DNA from: UBA7803 sp036381275
Lineage (GTDB): Bacteria; Pseudomonadota; Gammaproteobacteria; Pseudomonadales; Azotimanducaceae
Assembly: GCA_036381275.1 (NCBI GenBank)
Contig: DASVDC010000143.1
Location: 124,001 to 188,000, forward strand
Direction: 5' to 3'
DNA: 64,000 nucleotides
In this document: piece after piece, positions 50,499-59,190 of the stretch
Layout of the letters: the number at the start of each line of letters is the position of its first letter
How positions within the stretch are numbered: position 1 is the first letter of the stretch
The notes under the pieces: generated by a model
Told to the model about the DNA's origin: nothing
The model's database searches: none
What the model saw: the letters and a program-made list of their open reading frames with translations, nothing else
Program-made: the position numbers and the translations under genes

Positions 50499-52482
50499 GC
50501 CGGCGCTCGGTCTGCTGCTCGCGCGGCTGCTGCCGGAGCACGACCGGCAGGCGCGTGAACGGCTTCGCGCGGCGCTGCGTGCGGGCGATGTCGAGGAAGC
50601 GATTGCCGAGCTCGCGGCCGCCGGGCTCCTCGAGCGGCGCCGCGTCGACGACATCGCCGAGCTGGAGGGGCAGACGGCCGTCTGCCGGCTGCCGGGGCAG
50701 CGCTGGGTGCTGCTGCAGCCCGCGGGTTCCGGGCGGTGGTCGGTGGCCGCGGCGGGCCGCCCGAGCCGGTTGCTCGGCGCGGCGGCGCTGCGCGCGCTCC
50801 TTCCGTGCGACGTCCTGTTAGCGGGGCCGCGGAACCGTCCCGCCGCCGAGCCGCGGGCGGAGCGGGTGCGGCCCCGGTACCTGTCCGCCGGCCTGCGGCT
50901 GACGGCGCAGGTGCTCGGGCTCGCGACGCCGGTCGCGATGCTGCTCGTGATCGACAAGGTCGTCACCCAGGGTGCGCAGAACACGCTGCTCGCGCTGGTG
51001 GGCGGCGTCGCGCTGCTCACCGTGTTCCAGTACCTGTTCCTGTTGTGCCAGACGGTGCACGCGTGCCGTGAGGCGGAAGCCGGTGCGCTGCCGTCACGGC
51101 GGCGGCTCTTCCACCGGGCGCTCGCGAGCTCGGCGGCGCCGCGTTCGTGCAGTGCCGGATGGGACGTGCTGGACGGCTGTCACGAGCATGCCCGCTTCGA
51201 AGCCGAGACGCGGCCGCAGGCGCTGGCGGACGCAGCGTTCGCGGCGCTGCTCGGCGCGCTGATGGCGGCGTTCAGCCCGGTGCTGCTCGCGGTCTCGGCC
51301 GCGTTCGTGCCGCTCTACCTGCTCGCCGAGACCTGGGCCCGAGGCTTCGCCGAGCGGCATGCGGCGCAGGCGGCGGGGCTCCGCCACGCGCTTTCCCGGA
51401 ACTGGTTCGAGGCGCTCGGCGCAGCCGAGCTGGTGCAGGGGCTCGGTCTGGCCCCGCACCTGGGGGCCCGCTGGGACGCGGCCGACCTCGCGCTGGCGGG
51501 GTCGAGGTACCGCTCGGCGGTGTGCCGGCGGCTCGCGTCGCTCGCGGTGGAATTCCTGCAGAAGGTGTCGCTCGTGGTGATCATGCTGCTCGGCGTCGGC
51601 GCGGTGATCGGCGGCGAGCTCACGCTCGGTCAGTACGTGGCGTTCAATCTGCTGTCGATGCAGCTCGCGGCGCCGGTGATGCGTCTCGCCGGCTATCGCC
51701 GCGCGCACATCGACCAGCGCCTGCACACGGAATCACGCAACGAGCTCGAGCAGGCGTGGCGCGCCGCCGAGTGGCCGCCCGCCGGCGGGTACCGGGTTCC
51801 GGGCGGCGCGACGCTGCTGGAGGCGGACGGGTTGCCCGCGCCCGGCAGCGGACGGGCCGGCTTCGTGCTCCGCGCCGGAAGCTGGCTCGGCATCACCGGG
51901 CCGTCGGGGTGCGGCAAGACCACGCTGCTGCGCACGCTGGCGGGCCTGCGGATCGCAGACGGCGCCGCGGTGCGCTTGAACGGCATCCCGATCGGACGCC
52001 TCGATCCGGCGGAGCGCGGCCGGCAGATCCGGCTGGCGGCGCAGGAGCCGGTACTGTTTTCGGCTTCGATTGCCGAAAACATCCGGCTGGGCGACCTCGA
52101 CGCCGGCCCGGAGCGGGTGCTCGCGGCCGCGTTGGCCTGCGGGCTCGGGCCGCTGCTCGAGCGTCTGCCGGAGCACCTCGACACCGTGGTGGGGCCGGGG
52201 GGCCGTCCGCTTTCCGGCGGCGAGCGGCAGCGCGTCGCGATCGCCCGCGCGATGCTCGCGAGCCCGCGCGTGCTCTTGCTGGACGAAGCCACTGCGGCCC
52301 TCGATGCGGCCGGTGAAGCGGCCGTACTGGCCGCGCTGCGGCGGCACCTGCCGGACGCGGTGGTGGTCGTGGTGTCGCACCGGGCGACCTCGCTCGCCCG
52401 GTGCGATCGGCTGCTGCGCTTCGACGCCGACGGGCGGATCGCCGAAGCGCCGGCGCGGCGAGCGCTGCACGGGGTGTCGTGA
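50449..52482 (+). CDS. HlyB-type ABC exporter with degenerate N-terminal domain
   Basis: 677 residues. The N-terminal 130 residues look like a C39-like domain (IAELEGQTAVCRLPGQRWVL) without the catalytic Cys/His/Asp set. The transmembrane part (150-420) has HlyB traits: LLVIDKVVTQGAQNTLLAL and FNLLSMQLAAPVMRLAGY. The ATPase part shows Walker A GPSGCGKTT (484-492), signature LSGGE (588-592), Walker B VLLLDEA and a switch His in VVVSHRATS. It would export a protein or peptide without trimming it. Stop overlaps the adaptor start (TGATG). No outer-membrane factor gene is near. Confidence 0.88.
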   Translation: MRSPIRSKPRRASAGVEPALGLLLARLLPEHDRQARERLRAALRAGDVEEAIAELAAAGLLERRRVDDIAELEGQTAVCRLPGQRWVLLQPAGSGRWSVAAAGRPSRLLGAAALRALLPCDVLLAGPRNRPAAEPRAERVRPRYLSAGLRLTAQVLGLATPVAMLLVIDKVVTQGAQNTLLALVGGVALLTVFQYLFLLCQTVHACREAEAGALPSRRRLFHRALASSAAPRSCSAGWDVLDGCHEHARFEAETRPQALADAAFAALLGALMAAFSPVLLAVSAAFVPLYLLAETWARGFAERHAAQAAGLRHALSRNWFEALGAAELVQGLGLAPHLGARWDAADLALAGSRYRSAVCRRLASLAVEFLQKVSLVVIMLLGVGAVIGGELTLGQYVAFNLLSMQLAAPVMRLAGYRRAHIDQRLHTESRNELEQAWRAAEWPPAGGYRVPGGATLLEADGLPAPGSGRAGFVLRAGSWLGITGPSGCGKTTLLRTLAGLRIADGAAVRLNGIPIGRLDPAERGRQIRLAAQEPVLFSASIAENIRLGDLDAGPERVLAAALACGLGPLLERLPEHLDTVVGPGGRPLSGGERQRVAIARAMLASPRVLLLDEATAALDAAGEAAVLAALRRHLPDAVVVVVSHRATSLARCDRLLRFDADGRIAEAPARRALHGVS

Positions 52483-53747
52483 TGCCGCGCGCCGCGCGGG
52501 ATCCCGTGTCGCGGGCGCTGCCGCGGCACGTGTCGCTCGAGCGCGTGTCGCTCCTCGCGATGCTGCTGCTCGGAACGCTGCTCGGCTGGGCCGCGCTCAC
52601 CGAGGTCGAGATCGTCGTGATGGCGCCGGCCGCGGCGCGGGCCGTCGGCGGCAACGCGGAGCTGCGCGCGCCGGACTCCCGACCCATCGCCCGGGTGCTG
52701 GTGGAAGAGGGCCAGCGGGTCGCGCGCGGTGCGCCGATCGTCCGGCTCGACAGCCGGCTGCTGCACGCGCAGCGCGAGGCCGCACGGCGCGCGGCGCTGG
52801 AGCAGCGCCGCAATCTCGCGGCGATCGACGAGGCGCTGCGCGCGCTGGCCGACGCTACGCCGCTCGATGCGCTCGAGCCGCGGGCGCGCCTGCAGGTGCT
52901 GTCGCACCGCAGCCGGCTGGCCGAGCTCGATGCGGCCATTCGGGCGCTCGTCGCGGAGCGCGAAGCGGCCCGGGCGCGGACGGCGGCCGCCGAGCGCCTG
53001 CTCGCAATCGCCCGTGAGCGCTACGCCGCCGCGCAAACGGCCGCGCGGGAACAGGCCATCAGCCGCTTCGAGCTGCTCGCGGCCCGGCAGGACCTGCTCG
53101 GGCAGCAGGCGGCGGCCGAGGCCGCGGCCGGCGCGGAGGCGGCGCTGCAGCAGCGGCTCGGGGCCGAGCGCGCCGTCCGCGCGGCGCTCGCGGCGGATCT
53201 GCGGCAGGCGCTGCTCGAGCGGCGCTCGGCGCTGGATCTCGAGCGGCTCGAGCTGGAGACGCGGGCGGCGGAAGCCGCCGAACGGCTGCGTCTCGCCGAG
53301 GTGCGCGCGCCGATGGCGGGCATCGTCGATCGGCTCGCGGTGAGCGAAGGGGATTTCGTCGAGCGCGGCGAGCCGCTCGGCGTGATCGTCCCGGACGGCG
53401 CGACGGTGCGGTTCGAGGCCCGCATCCTGCCGAGCCAGGCGGCATTTCTGCGCGCCGGCCAGCCGTGCCGCCTGAAGCTGGACGCGCTGCCGTTCGCGCG
53501 CTACGGCGCGCTGCCGTGCGTGCTGGAACGGCTGAGCCGCGACGTGGTGCCCGGCGAGTCGGGGACCGGCCACTACCTCGCGGAGGTGCGACCGCTCGCG
53601 GAGCGGCTCGCCGCGGGCGGGCAGCCGCTCGAGCTGAGACCCGGTGCGACGGCGTGGCTCGACGTCGTCACCGGCCGGCGCACCGTGCTCAGCTTCCTGA
53701 CCGATCCGCTCACCCGCTTCACCCACGAGACGCTGAGAGAGCGCTGA
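52482..53747 (+). CDS. HlyD-family periplasmic adaptor
   Basis: 421 residues. One transmembrane segment (about 23-40) is followed by a barrel-sandwich half (ELRAPDSRPIARVLVEEGQR), a long Ala/Arg/Glu coiled-coil hairpin (about 85-275) and the second half (RAPMAGIVDRLAVSEGDFVE, GEPLGVIVPDG), then the beta-barrel. This is the membrane-fusion partner of type I secretion ABC transporters. It is coupled to the exporter gene. The export channel would need a TolC-like partner encoded elsewhere. Confidence 0.9.
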   Translation: MPRAARDPVSRALPRHVSLERVSLLAMLLLGTLLGWAALTEVEIVVMAPAAARAVGGNAELRAPDSRPIARVLVEEGQRVARGAPIVRLDSRLLHAQREAARRAALEQRRNLAAIDEALRALADATPLDALEPRARLQVLSHRSRLAELDAAIRALVAEREAARARTAAAERLLAIARERYAAAQTAAREQAISRFELLAARQDLLGQQAAAEAAAGAEAALQQRLGAERAVRAALAADLRQALLERRSALDLERLELETRAAEAAERLRLAEVRAPMAGIVDRLAVSEGDFVERGEPLGVIVPDGATVRFEARILPSQAAFLRAGQPCRLKLDALPFARYGALPCVLERLSRDVVPGESGTGHYLAEVRPLAERLAAGGQPLELRPGATAWLDVVTGRRTVLSFLTDPLTRFTHETLRER

Positions 53748-53765
53748 GCGGGCGTGCGGAAGCGA

Positions 53766-55451
53766 TCAGCCGGAACCGCTCGGCTCCGAGTACTCGTCGA
53801 GTTCGCGGGCGCTCGGCGCCCGGCGCGACGGCAGTGAGCCCGTCTGGCGCTCGATCAGGCGCCGAACCCTGGGGCCGCCTGGGCCCCGGTGCAGCGCGCG
53901 CACCCGTTCGGCGACGATCGCGTCGTCCTGGGTCAGCCGGCTGTTGTGCCGCACGTAGTCGAGCCAGGTCGGCAGCTCGAAGCGCTCGATCCACAGCTGC
54001 GGCTCGTGCAGGTCGCGCATCAGGCGCCAGTTGCGGGCGCCGTCGCGCCGGCGGATACGGCGCCGCTCGGCCATCGCGCGCAGGAACTCGAGGGTGTCCT
54101 CCTCGCGGATCTCGTACTCGATCAGCACCACCACGGGGCCGCTGCGGCGCTTGATCGGCAGCGCGGTGTCGGGCTCCTCCCACTGCCGGAGCGGATCGAG
54201 ATTCACGCTCTCGGCCGGCGCGAGCGGCAGCCAGCGTCCCACTGCCGCGCAGACGAGCAGCAGCGCGCCGGCCTGGAGCAGCGCCACCGTCAGCCCTTCG
54301 GCCGCGGCCGAGGCGCCCCACAACCAGCTTCCGCCGGCCATCCCGCCGAACGCGGCCATCTGATACAGCGACAGCGCGCGTCCGACCACCCAGCGCGGCG
54401 CCGACATCTGCACGGTCACGTTGAACGTGGACAGCGCGAGCACCCAGCCGGCACCCGCGAGCAGGAACGCACCGAGGGTCGGCAGCAGCCAGCGGCTCGA
54501 GCCGGCCACGGCCACCGCGAGCGCGAACGCGACGCACGACCAGCGCACGATGCCTTCGGTGGAGAGCCGGTAGCGCAGCCGCGGTGTTGCGAACGCGCCG
54601 AGCACCGCGCCCACCCCGAACGCGCCGAGCATCAGCCCGTAGGTCACCGGCCCGCCGCGGATCAGGTCGCGGGCCACCAGCGGCATCAGCGCCAGCGCCG
54701 AGCTGGCGCCGGCGCCGAACAGCGCGCTGCGCACCAGCACCATCCGGATCGCCGGCGACATCGCCACGTAGCGCAGCCCCGCCGCCATCGCGATGCGCAG
54801 CGTTTCCGGCGGCAGCAGCTCCGTCCGCGGCGGTGGCCGCCACCGGAGCAGCACGCCGATCAGCCCGACGTAGCTGACGGCGTTGATCGCGAACGCGGTG
54901 GCCGCGCCGGCCGCGGCGACGATCGCGCCGCCGATCGCGGGACCGACGCTGCGCGCCATGTTGAAGCCCATGCTGTTCAGCGCCACCGCTTCCGGCAGGT
55001 CCCGGCGCGGCACCATGTCGCCCACCGAGGCCTGCCACGCCGGCGCGTTGAACGCGCCGCCGACCCCGATCAGGAACGTGAACAGCAGCAGGAACCAGGG
55101 GGTGATCAGCCCGTGCCAGGTCACCAGCGCGAGCGCGACCGACACCGCCAGCATGAACGTCTGCGACGCGATCATGAGCTTGCGGCGGTCGCGGTTGTCC
55201 GCGAGCGCGCCGGCCACCAGCGACAGCAGCATGATCGGCAGCGTCGTGGAAGCCTGCACCAGCGCCACCATGTGCGCCGAATCGGCGATCGACGTCATCA
55301 GCCAGGAGGCGCCGACGGACTGGATCAGCCCGCCGAGGTTCGAGGCCATGCTGGCGAGCCAGACCGCCCGGAAGATCCGGTGCTCGCGCAGCGGCGTCAG
55401 CGCTGACTTCGGGCGCTCGCCGGCCGCGGATTGCTGCTCGGTGGATGCCAT
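53766..55451 (-). CDS. MFS transporter with C-terminal ABM-like domain
   Basis: 561 residues from ATG 55451. Twelve-span MFS_3 (EntS-like) permease: RAVWLASMASNLGGLIQSVG, ADNRDRRKLMIASQ, GVGGAFNAPAWQASVGDMVP and GFNMARSVGPAIGG. About 130 C-terminal residues are soluble (VVVLIEYEIREEDTLEFLRA, then LWIERFELPTWLDYVRHNSR), a known fusion in this branch. Exports siderophores or drug-like compounds in relatives. It converges on the export operon with an 18-base gap. Confidence 0.88.
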   Translation of the reverse strand: MASTEQQSAAGERPKSALTPLREHRIFRAVWLASMASNLGGLIQSVGASWLMTSIADSAHMVALVQASTTLPIMLLSLVAGALADNRDRRKLMIASQTFMLAVSVALALVTWHGLITPWFLLLFTFLIGVGGAFNAPAWQASVGDMVPRRDLPEAVALNSMGFNMARSVGPAIGGAIVAAAGAATAFAINAVSYVGLIGVLLRWRPPPRTELLPPETLRIAMAAGLRYVAMSPAIRMVLVRSALFGAGASSALALMPLVARDLIRGGPVTYGLMLGAFGVGAVLGAFATPRLRYRLSTEGIVRWSCVAFALAVAVAGSSRWLLPTLGAFLLAGAGWVLALSTFNVTVQMSAPRWVVGRALSLYQMAAFGGMAGGSWLWGASAAAEGLTVALLQAGALLLVCAAVGRWLPLAPAESVNLDPLRQWEEPDTALPIKRRSGPVVVLIEYEIREEDTLEFLRAMAERRRIRRRDGARNWRLMRDLHEPQLWIERFELPTWLDYVRHNSRLTQDDAIVAERVRALHRGPGGPRVRRLIERQTGSLPSRRAPSARELDEYSEPSGSG

Positions 55452-55506
55452 TCGCGTCAATCAGTCCATGGATGCGCCGGCCTTCCGATCGCGCCGCGCG
55501 GCGGCG

Positions 55507-56142
55507 TCACGGCTCGGCGGGTTCCCCTCGAGCGGGGCTCGGGCAGGGATGTTTCGCGTCGCGGGTGTCGCAGACCCGGATACCTCCGAGGTGTGCCGAC
55601 CATTCGGCCATCTCCTGGGCCGTCAGCAGCGACGCGCCGCCTTCCGCCGGCGGCGCCCGCAGCCGCCGGGTGATCACGTAGAACCGTTCGTTGCCCTGAA
55701 TCGCCTTGGCCATCACCACCTGGCCGAGCTCGGCGTCCTTGAACTTCGTGCAGATCATCAGGCGCACCGAGGTCGGATAGCCGTTCTCGTAGCCGGACGA
55801 GATGTTGCTGTCCTCGAAACCGTCGCAGCGCTCCGCGAGATCACGGCTGACGCCGCGCACGAACTCGATCGGATCGGGCAGCGGATCGCCGCTCTGCGCC
55901 TCGAACGTCAGGCGCTCGAGACGCTGTTCGCCGGCGTCGGGCGGTCCGTACTCCGCCATCCGCAGCATCGGCGTCTGCATCGCGCCCTGTTCCTGCCAGC
56001 CGTCGGGCGGCGCCGCGAGCAGCAGCTCGCCGGTCGGCGCGTCCTCGCCGCCGGCCGGCGCGGCCGCGCCGCACGCGGCGAAGAGCGCCGGGACGAGCCA
56101 CGCGAGGCGCGCGCGGTACCGCGGTCGCCGCGGCTTCGCCAT
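55507..56142 (-). CDS. Exported protein of unknown function
   Basis: 211 residues. The N-terminus is an arginine-rich signal peptide (MAKPRRPRYRARLAWLVPAL) ending near AACGA, possibly a lipoprotein with C24, though the lipobox is imperfect. The mature part has two features: LLLAAPPDGWQEQGAM and MICTKFKDAELGQVVMAKAI. No family recognised. It overlaps the cyclase-family gene before it by one base and probably acts with it in the periplasm. Confidence 0.68.
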   Translation of the reverse strand: MAKPRRPRYRARLAWLVPALFAACGAAAPAGGEDAPTGELLLAAPPDGWQEQGAMQTPMLRMAEYGPPDAGEQRLERLTFEAQSGDPLPDPIEFVRGVSRDLAERCDGFEDSNISSGYENGYPTSVRLMICTKFKDAELGQVVMAKAIQGNERFYVITRRLRAPPAEGGASLLTAQEMAEWSAHLGGIRVCDTRDAKHPCPSPARGEPAEP

Positions 56143-57083
56143 CAGTGGATCGCCACCGGGTTGATGATCGCCTGCACCGAACCGACGAAGCGGGGCTGTC
56201 CGAGCACGAACAGGAACTCGTACACCCCGTCGGCCGCGAGGCCCCGGGTGTCCATGTTCTCCAGGATGTAGACGCCGTTCTTCGCGAGCAACTCCGGGTG
56301 CACCGGGAACAGCATCTCGGGATCCTCGTGCGGAATCACCTCCACCGCCCAGCTGTCCGCGCCGACGGCGACCACGCCGAGCCCGGCCAGATGGCGGGCG
56401 CCGTCGAGGCCGAGGCCCGGCTCGCCGGACATGAACCGCTTCGAATCGGAGTCCGCGACGTTCAGCCAGCCGGTGTGGAACAGCACCACGTCGCCGCGCT
56501 CGATGGTCACGCCCTGCGCCTTCGCGGCGGCCTCGATCTCCGCGCGGTTGAACACGGTGCCGGGCTCGAGCACGTCGCGGCCGAGATGCTTCGCCATGTC
56601 GAGCAGCACGCCGCGGGTCACGATCGGCGGGATCTCGTGGGTGGAGTAGCGGGTCAGGCCGTTCGGCCTGACGAACTCGCTCGCATGCAGGCCGTTGTAG
56701 TAGCGGTGCTCGATGCCCATGTGGCCGAGGCCGTCGAGCTGGCTGCCGATCCCCATATAGGTGAACAGCAGATCGTCGTTGCCGACCGCGCGGTTGCTGC
56801 CGATCGGCTGCCCGGTGCCGTCGTCGAGCTGCAGCACGGTGATCGAGTACTTGCGCGGCGGGTAGGCGGGCGAGTCCGGTCCGGTCGGCACGCCGAGGGC
56901 GTACGTTTTGCCGGTCTTCACCAGCCGCGCGGCCTGCAGCACCTTCTCCGCCGACAGGTTGTTCACCGCGCCGAGGGTGTCGTCCGCCCCGTAGCGTGAC
57001 GGGTACCAACTCGCCGGTTCTGCCGCCATCGCGCCGGCGCCGAGCACGCCGAGCACGGCTCCGGTGACGAGCCACTGTCTCAT
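56142..57083 (-). CDS. Exported cyclase-family hydrolase (KynB-like)
   Basis: 313 residues. A signal peptide (about 1-20, ending AMA) precedes a cyclase/kynurenine formamidase fold: DTLGAVNNLSAEKVLQAARL, SQLDGLGHMGIEH in place of the usual HxGTHxD, VVLFHTGWLNVAD and GADSWAVEV. Members hydrolyse amides or lactones with a divalent metal. Export is unusual for kynurenine metabolism, so another substrate is likely. ATG 57083 has GGAGGA upstream. Confidence 0.82.
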   Translation of the reverse strand: MRQWLVTGAVLGVLGAGAMAAEPASWYPSRYGADDTLGAVNNLSAEKVLQAARLVKTGKTYALGVPTGPDSPAYPPRKYSITVLQLDDGTGQPIGSNRAVGNDDLLFTYMGIGSQLDGLGHMGIEHRYYNGLHASEFVRPNGLTRYSTHEIPPIVTRGVLLDMAKHLGRDVLEPGTVFNRAEIEAAAKAQGVTIERGDVVLFHTGWLNVADSDSKRFMSGEPGLGLDGARHLAGLGVVAVGADSWAVEVIPHEDPEMLFPVHPELLAKNGVYILENMDTRGLAADGVYEFLFVLGQPRFVGSVQAIINPVAIH

Positions 57084-57104
57084 CGTTCCTCCTCCCCTGT
57101 GGTT

Positions 57105-58505
57105 TCAGTTCCTCGCGATCCGCTCCGGCAGCTTGCGATAGATTCCGCCGAAGCTGCCGTTGCTCATGATCACCACGTGCCGGCGCTTCGGCGGCAGCGC
57201 CGCCACCGCGTCGATCAGCCGGTCCAGGTCGTCGAACTGCCGGGCGGGAATCACGCTGTGCTGCACGACCTCGGACAGGTCCCACTTGATGTTGTCGCCG
57301 CGAAACCAGAACACCTGGTCCGCCGCCGCGCAGCAGGTGGTCAAGTCGTGGCGCAGCGTGCCGAGCGACATGGTATGCGAACGCGGCTCCACCACCGCGA
57401 CGATCTCGTCGTTGCCGACCCGCCGGCGCAGCCCCTGCAGCGTGGTGCGGATCGCGGTCGGGTGGTGCGCGAAGTCGTCGTAGACGAACGTGTCGCCGAT
57501 CTGCGCGATCAGCTCGAGCCGCCGGGTGACGCCCTCGAAACGCGCGAGCGCCTCGAGCGCCTGCGCCGGCGGCACGCCCGCGTGCCGCGCCGCCGCCACC
57601 GCGGCGAGCGCGTTGCGCACGTTGTGCTCGCCGACCAGTCCCCAGCTCACCGTGCCGATCAGCGTATCGCCCAGATGCACCTCGAAGCCGCTGCCGTCCG
57701 GGCTGATCCGTTCGGCGTGCCAGCGCTGGCCGTTGTCGCGCTCGTGGGGCTGGGCGCGCATGTGGTGGGCGCCGAAGCGCTCGATCGGCGTCCAGCAGCC
57801 CTGCGCGAGCACCTCGTTCACGGCGTCGTCGTCGGTGGGCGCGATCACCAGCCCGCCGCCCGGCACGGTGCGCAGCAGATGGTGGAACTGGGTCTGGATC
57901 GCCGCGAGGTCCGGGAAGATGTCGGCGTGATCGTGCTCCAGGTTGTTCACGATCAGCGTGCGCGGACGGTAGTGCACGAACTTGGAGCGCCGGTCGAAGT
58001 AGGAGGTGTCGTACTCGTCCGCCTCGACCACGAAGAACGGTTCCCGGCCGAGCCGCGCGGAGCGGCCGAAGTTCTTCGGCACCCCGCCGATCAGGAAACC
58101 CGGCTCGAGCCCCGCGTGCTCGAGAATCCAGGCGAGCAGGCTCGCGGTGGTGGTCTTGCCGTGGGTGCCCGAGGCCGCGAGTACCCAGCGTCCCGGCAGC
58201 ACGTGACGGCCGAGCCATTCGGCGCCCGACGTGTAGGGCAGCCCCCGCTCCAGCACGTACTCCACCCCCGGATGGCCGCGGGGCAGGCCGGCGTTGCCGA
58301 TCACCACGAGATCTGGGGCGGGCTCGAGCTGCGCGGGGTCGAAGCCCTCGAACACCTCGACGTCGGCGGCGGCGAGCTGATCGCTCATCGGCGGGTAGAG
58401 CGCCTTGTCCGAGCCCGACACGCGATAGCCGAGCTCGCGGGCGAGCTGCGCGAGGCTGCCCATCAGGGTGCCGCCGATGCCGAGGAAGTAGACGTGGGTG
58501 GTCAT
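57105..58505 (-). CDS. mpl: UDP-MurNAc:L-Ala-gamma-D-Glu-meso-DAP ligase
   Basis: 466 residues, Mur ligase family. It shows the N-terminal VYFLGIGGTLMGSLAQLARE, the ATP P-loop ASGTHGKTTTASLLAW, VEADEYDTSYFDRRSKFVHY and LIVNNLEHDHADIFP, and the C-domain FAHHPTAIRTTL. Mpl recycles the murein tripeptide onto UDP-MurNAc. It replaces MurC-like activity in cell-wall recycling, and its presence marks a diaminopimelate-type gram-negative wall. Confidence 0.95.
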   Translation of the reverse strand: MTTHVYFLGIGGTLMGSLAQLARELGYRVSGSDKALYPPMSDQLAAADVEVFEGFDPAQLEPAPDLVVIGNAGLPRGHPGVEYVLERGLPYTSGAEWLGRHVLPGRWVLAASGTHGKTTTASLLAWILEHAGLEPGFLIGGVPKNFGRSARLGREPFFVVEADEYDTSYFDRRSKFVHYRPRTLIVNNLEHDHADIFPDLAAIQTQFHHLLRTVPGGGLVIAPTDDDAVNEVLAQGCWTPIERFGAHHMRAQPHERDNGQRWHAERISPDGSGFEVHLGDTLIGTVSWGLVGEHNVRNALAAVAAARHAGVPPAQALEALARFEGVTRRLELIAQIGDTFVYDDFAHHPTAIRTTLQGLRRRVGNDEIVAVVEPRSHTMSLGTLRHDLTTCCAAADQVFWFRGDNIKWDLSEVVQHSVIPARQFDDLDRLIDAVAALPPKRRHVVIMSNGSFGGIYRKLPERIARN

Positions 58506-58545
58506 CCGCCGAGGAGTCTCCGGGCCGGGTGGCTCAAGATTACCC

Positions 58546-59049
58546 TCATTGCCCGGTCGCGACCTGTCCCATGATCACGCTCATCAGCGAAATGCCCATC
58601 GCCACGCCGATCCCGACGGGTAGCTGCGTCTGCAGCGCCCGGTGCAGGATGAAGCCGGCCACCGCCACCGACCAGATCATGAACGCGAGCAGCACGAGAC
58701 TCACCGCCGCGCTGCCGAAGAGCCTGACCACCGGCAGCACCAGCGCCAGGCACCCGGTGATCAGCAGGTCGCAGCCGAGCACCGCGGTGATGGTGGTCAG
58801 GAACCGCTGGCCGAGGTTCTTGAACGACAGCGCGAGCATGATCAGCGCGGCGTTGGTGCTCTGTCCGACCACCACGGAGGTGAGCGTCTGCACCGGATCG
58901 ATCTCGTCGGAGAGACCCAGCGACACCAGCGTGCTGCACGTGACGTTGGCAACCACCACCAGCGTGACGAACCAGCCGTAAGTCGGAACGTACGCCGGGC
59001 TCTGCCGCAGCAGGCAGATCTGCCAGAACAGGTTGAGGATCGGCTTCAT
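58546..59049 (-). CDS. Four-span inner-membrane protein of unknown function
   Basis: 167 residues with four transmembrane segments (about 25-45, 65-80, 84-105 and 115-135, plus a possible last one near 145-163). The start MKPILNLFWQICLLRQSPAY and the segment TLTSVVVGQSTNAALIMLAL are distinctive. No known family. It is divergent from the phosphofructokinase gene. Confidence 0.7.
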   Translation of the reverse strand: MKPILNLFWQICLLRQSPAYVPTYGWFVTLVVVANVTCSTLVSLGLSDEIDPVQTLTSVVVGQSTNAALIMLALSFKNLGQRFLTTITAVLGCDLLITGCLALVLPVVRLFGSAAVSLVLLAFMIWSVAVAGFILHRALQTQLPVGIGVAMGISLMSVIMGQVATGQ

Positions 59050-59190
59050 GACCTTTTCGCACGGCTTGCATCCGGACGCCCCGCCCGCCGACGGGCCGGC
59101 CGCAGGACCGGAAATTGTCGCACAAATCGTTCCCTTCGCGGAAAATGGCGCGCCGGAATCGAGTCCGTGCAGTGCAAGGAGTTGGTGACC

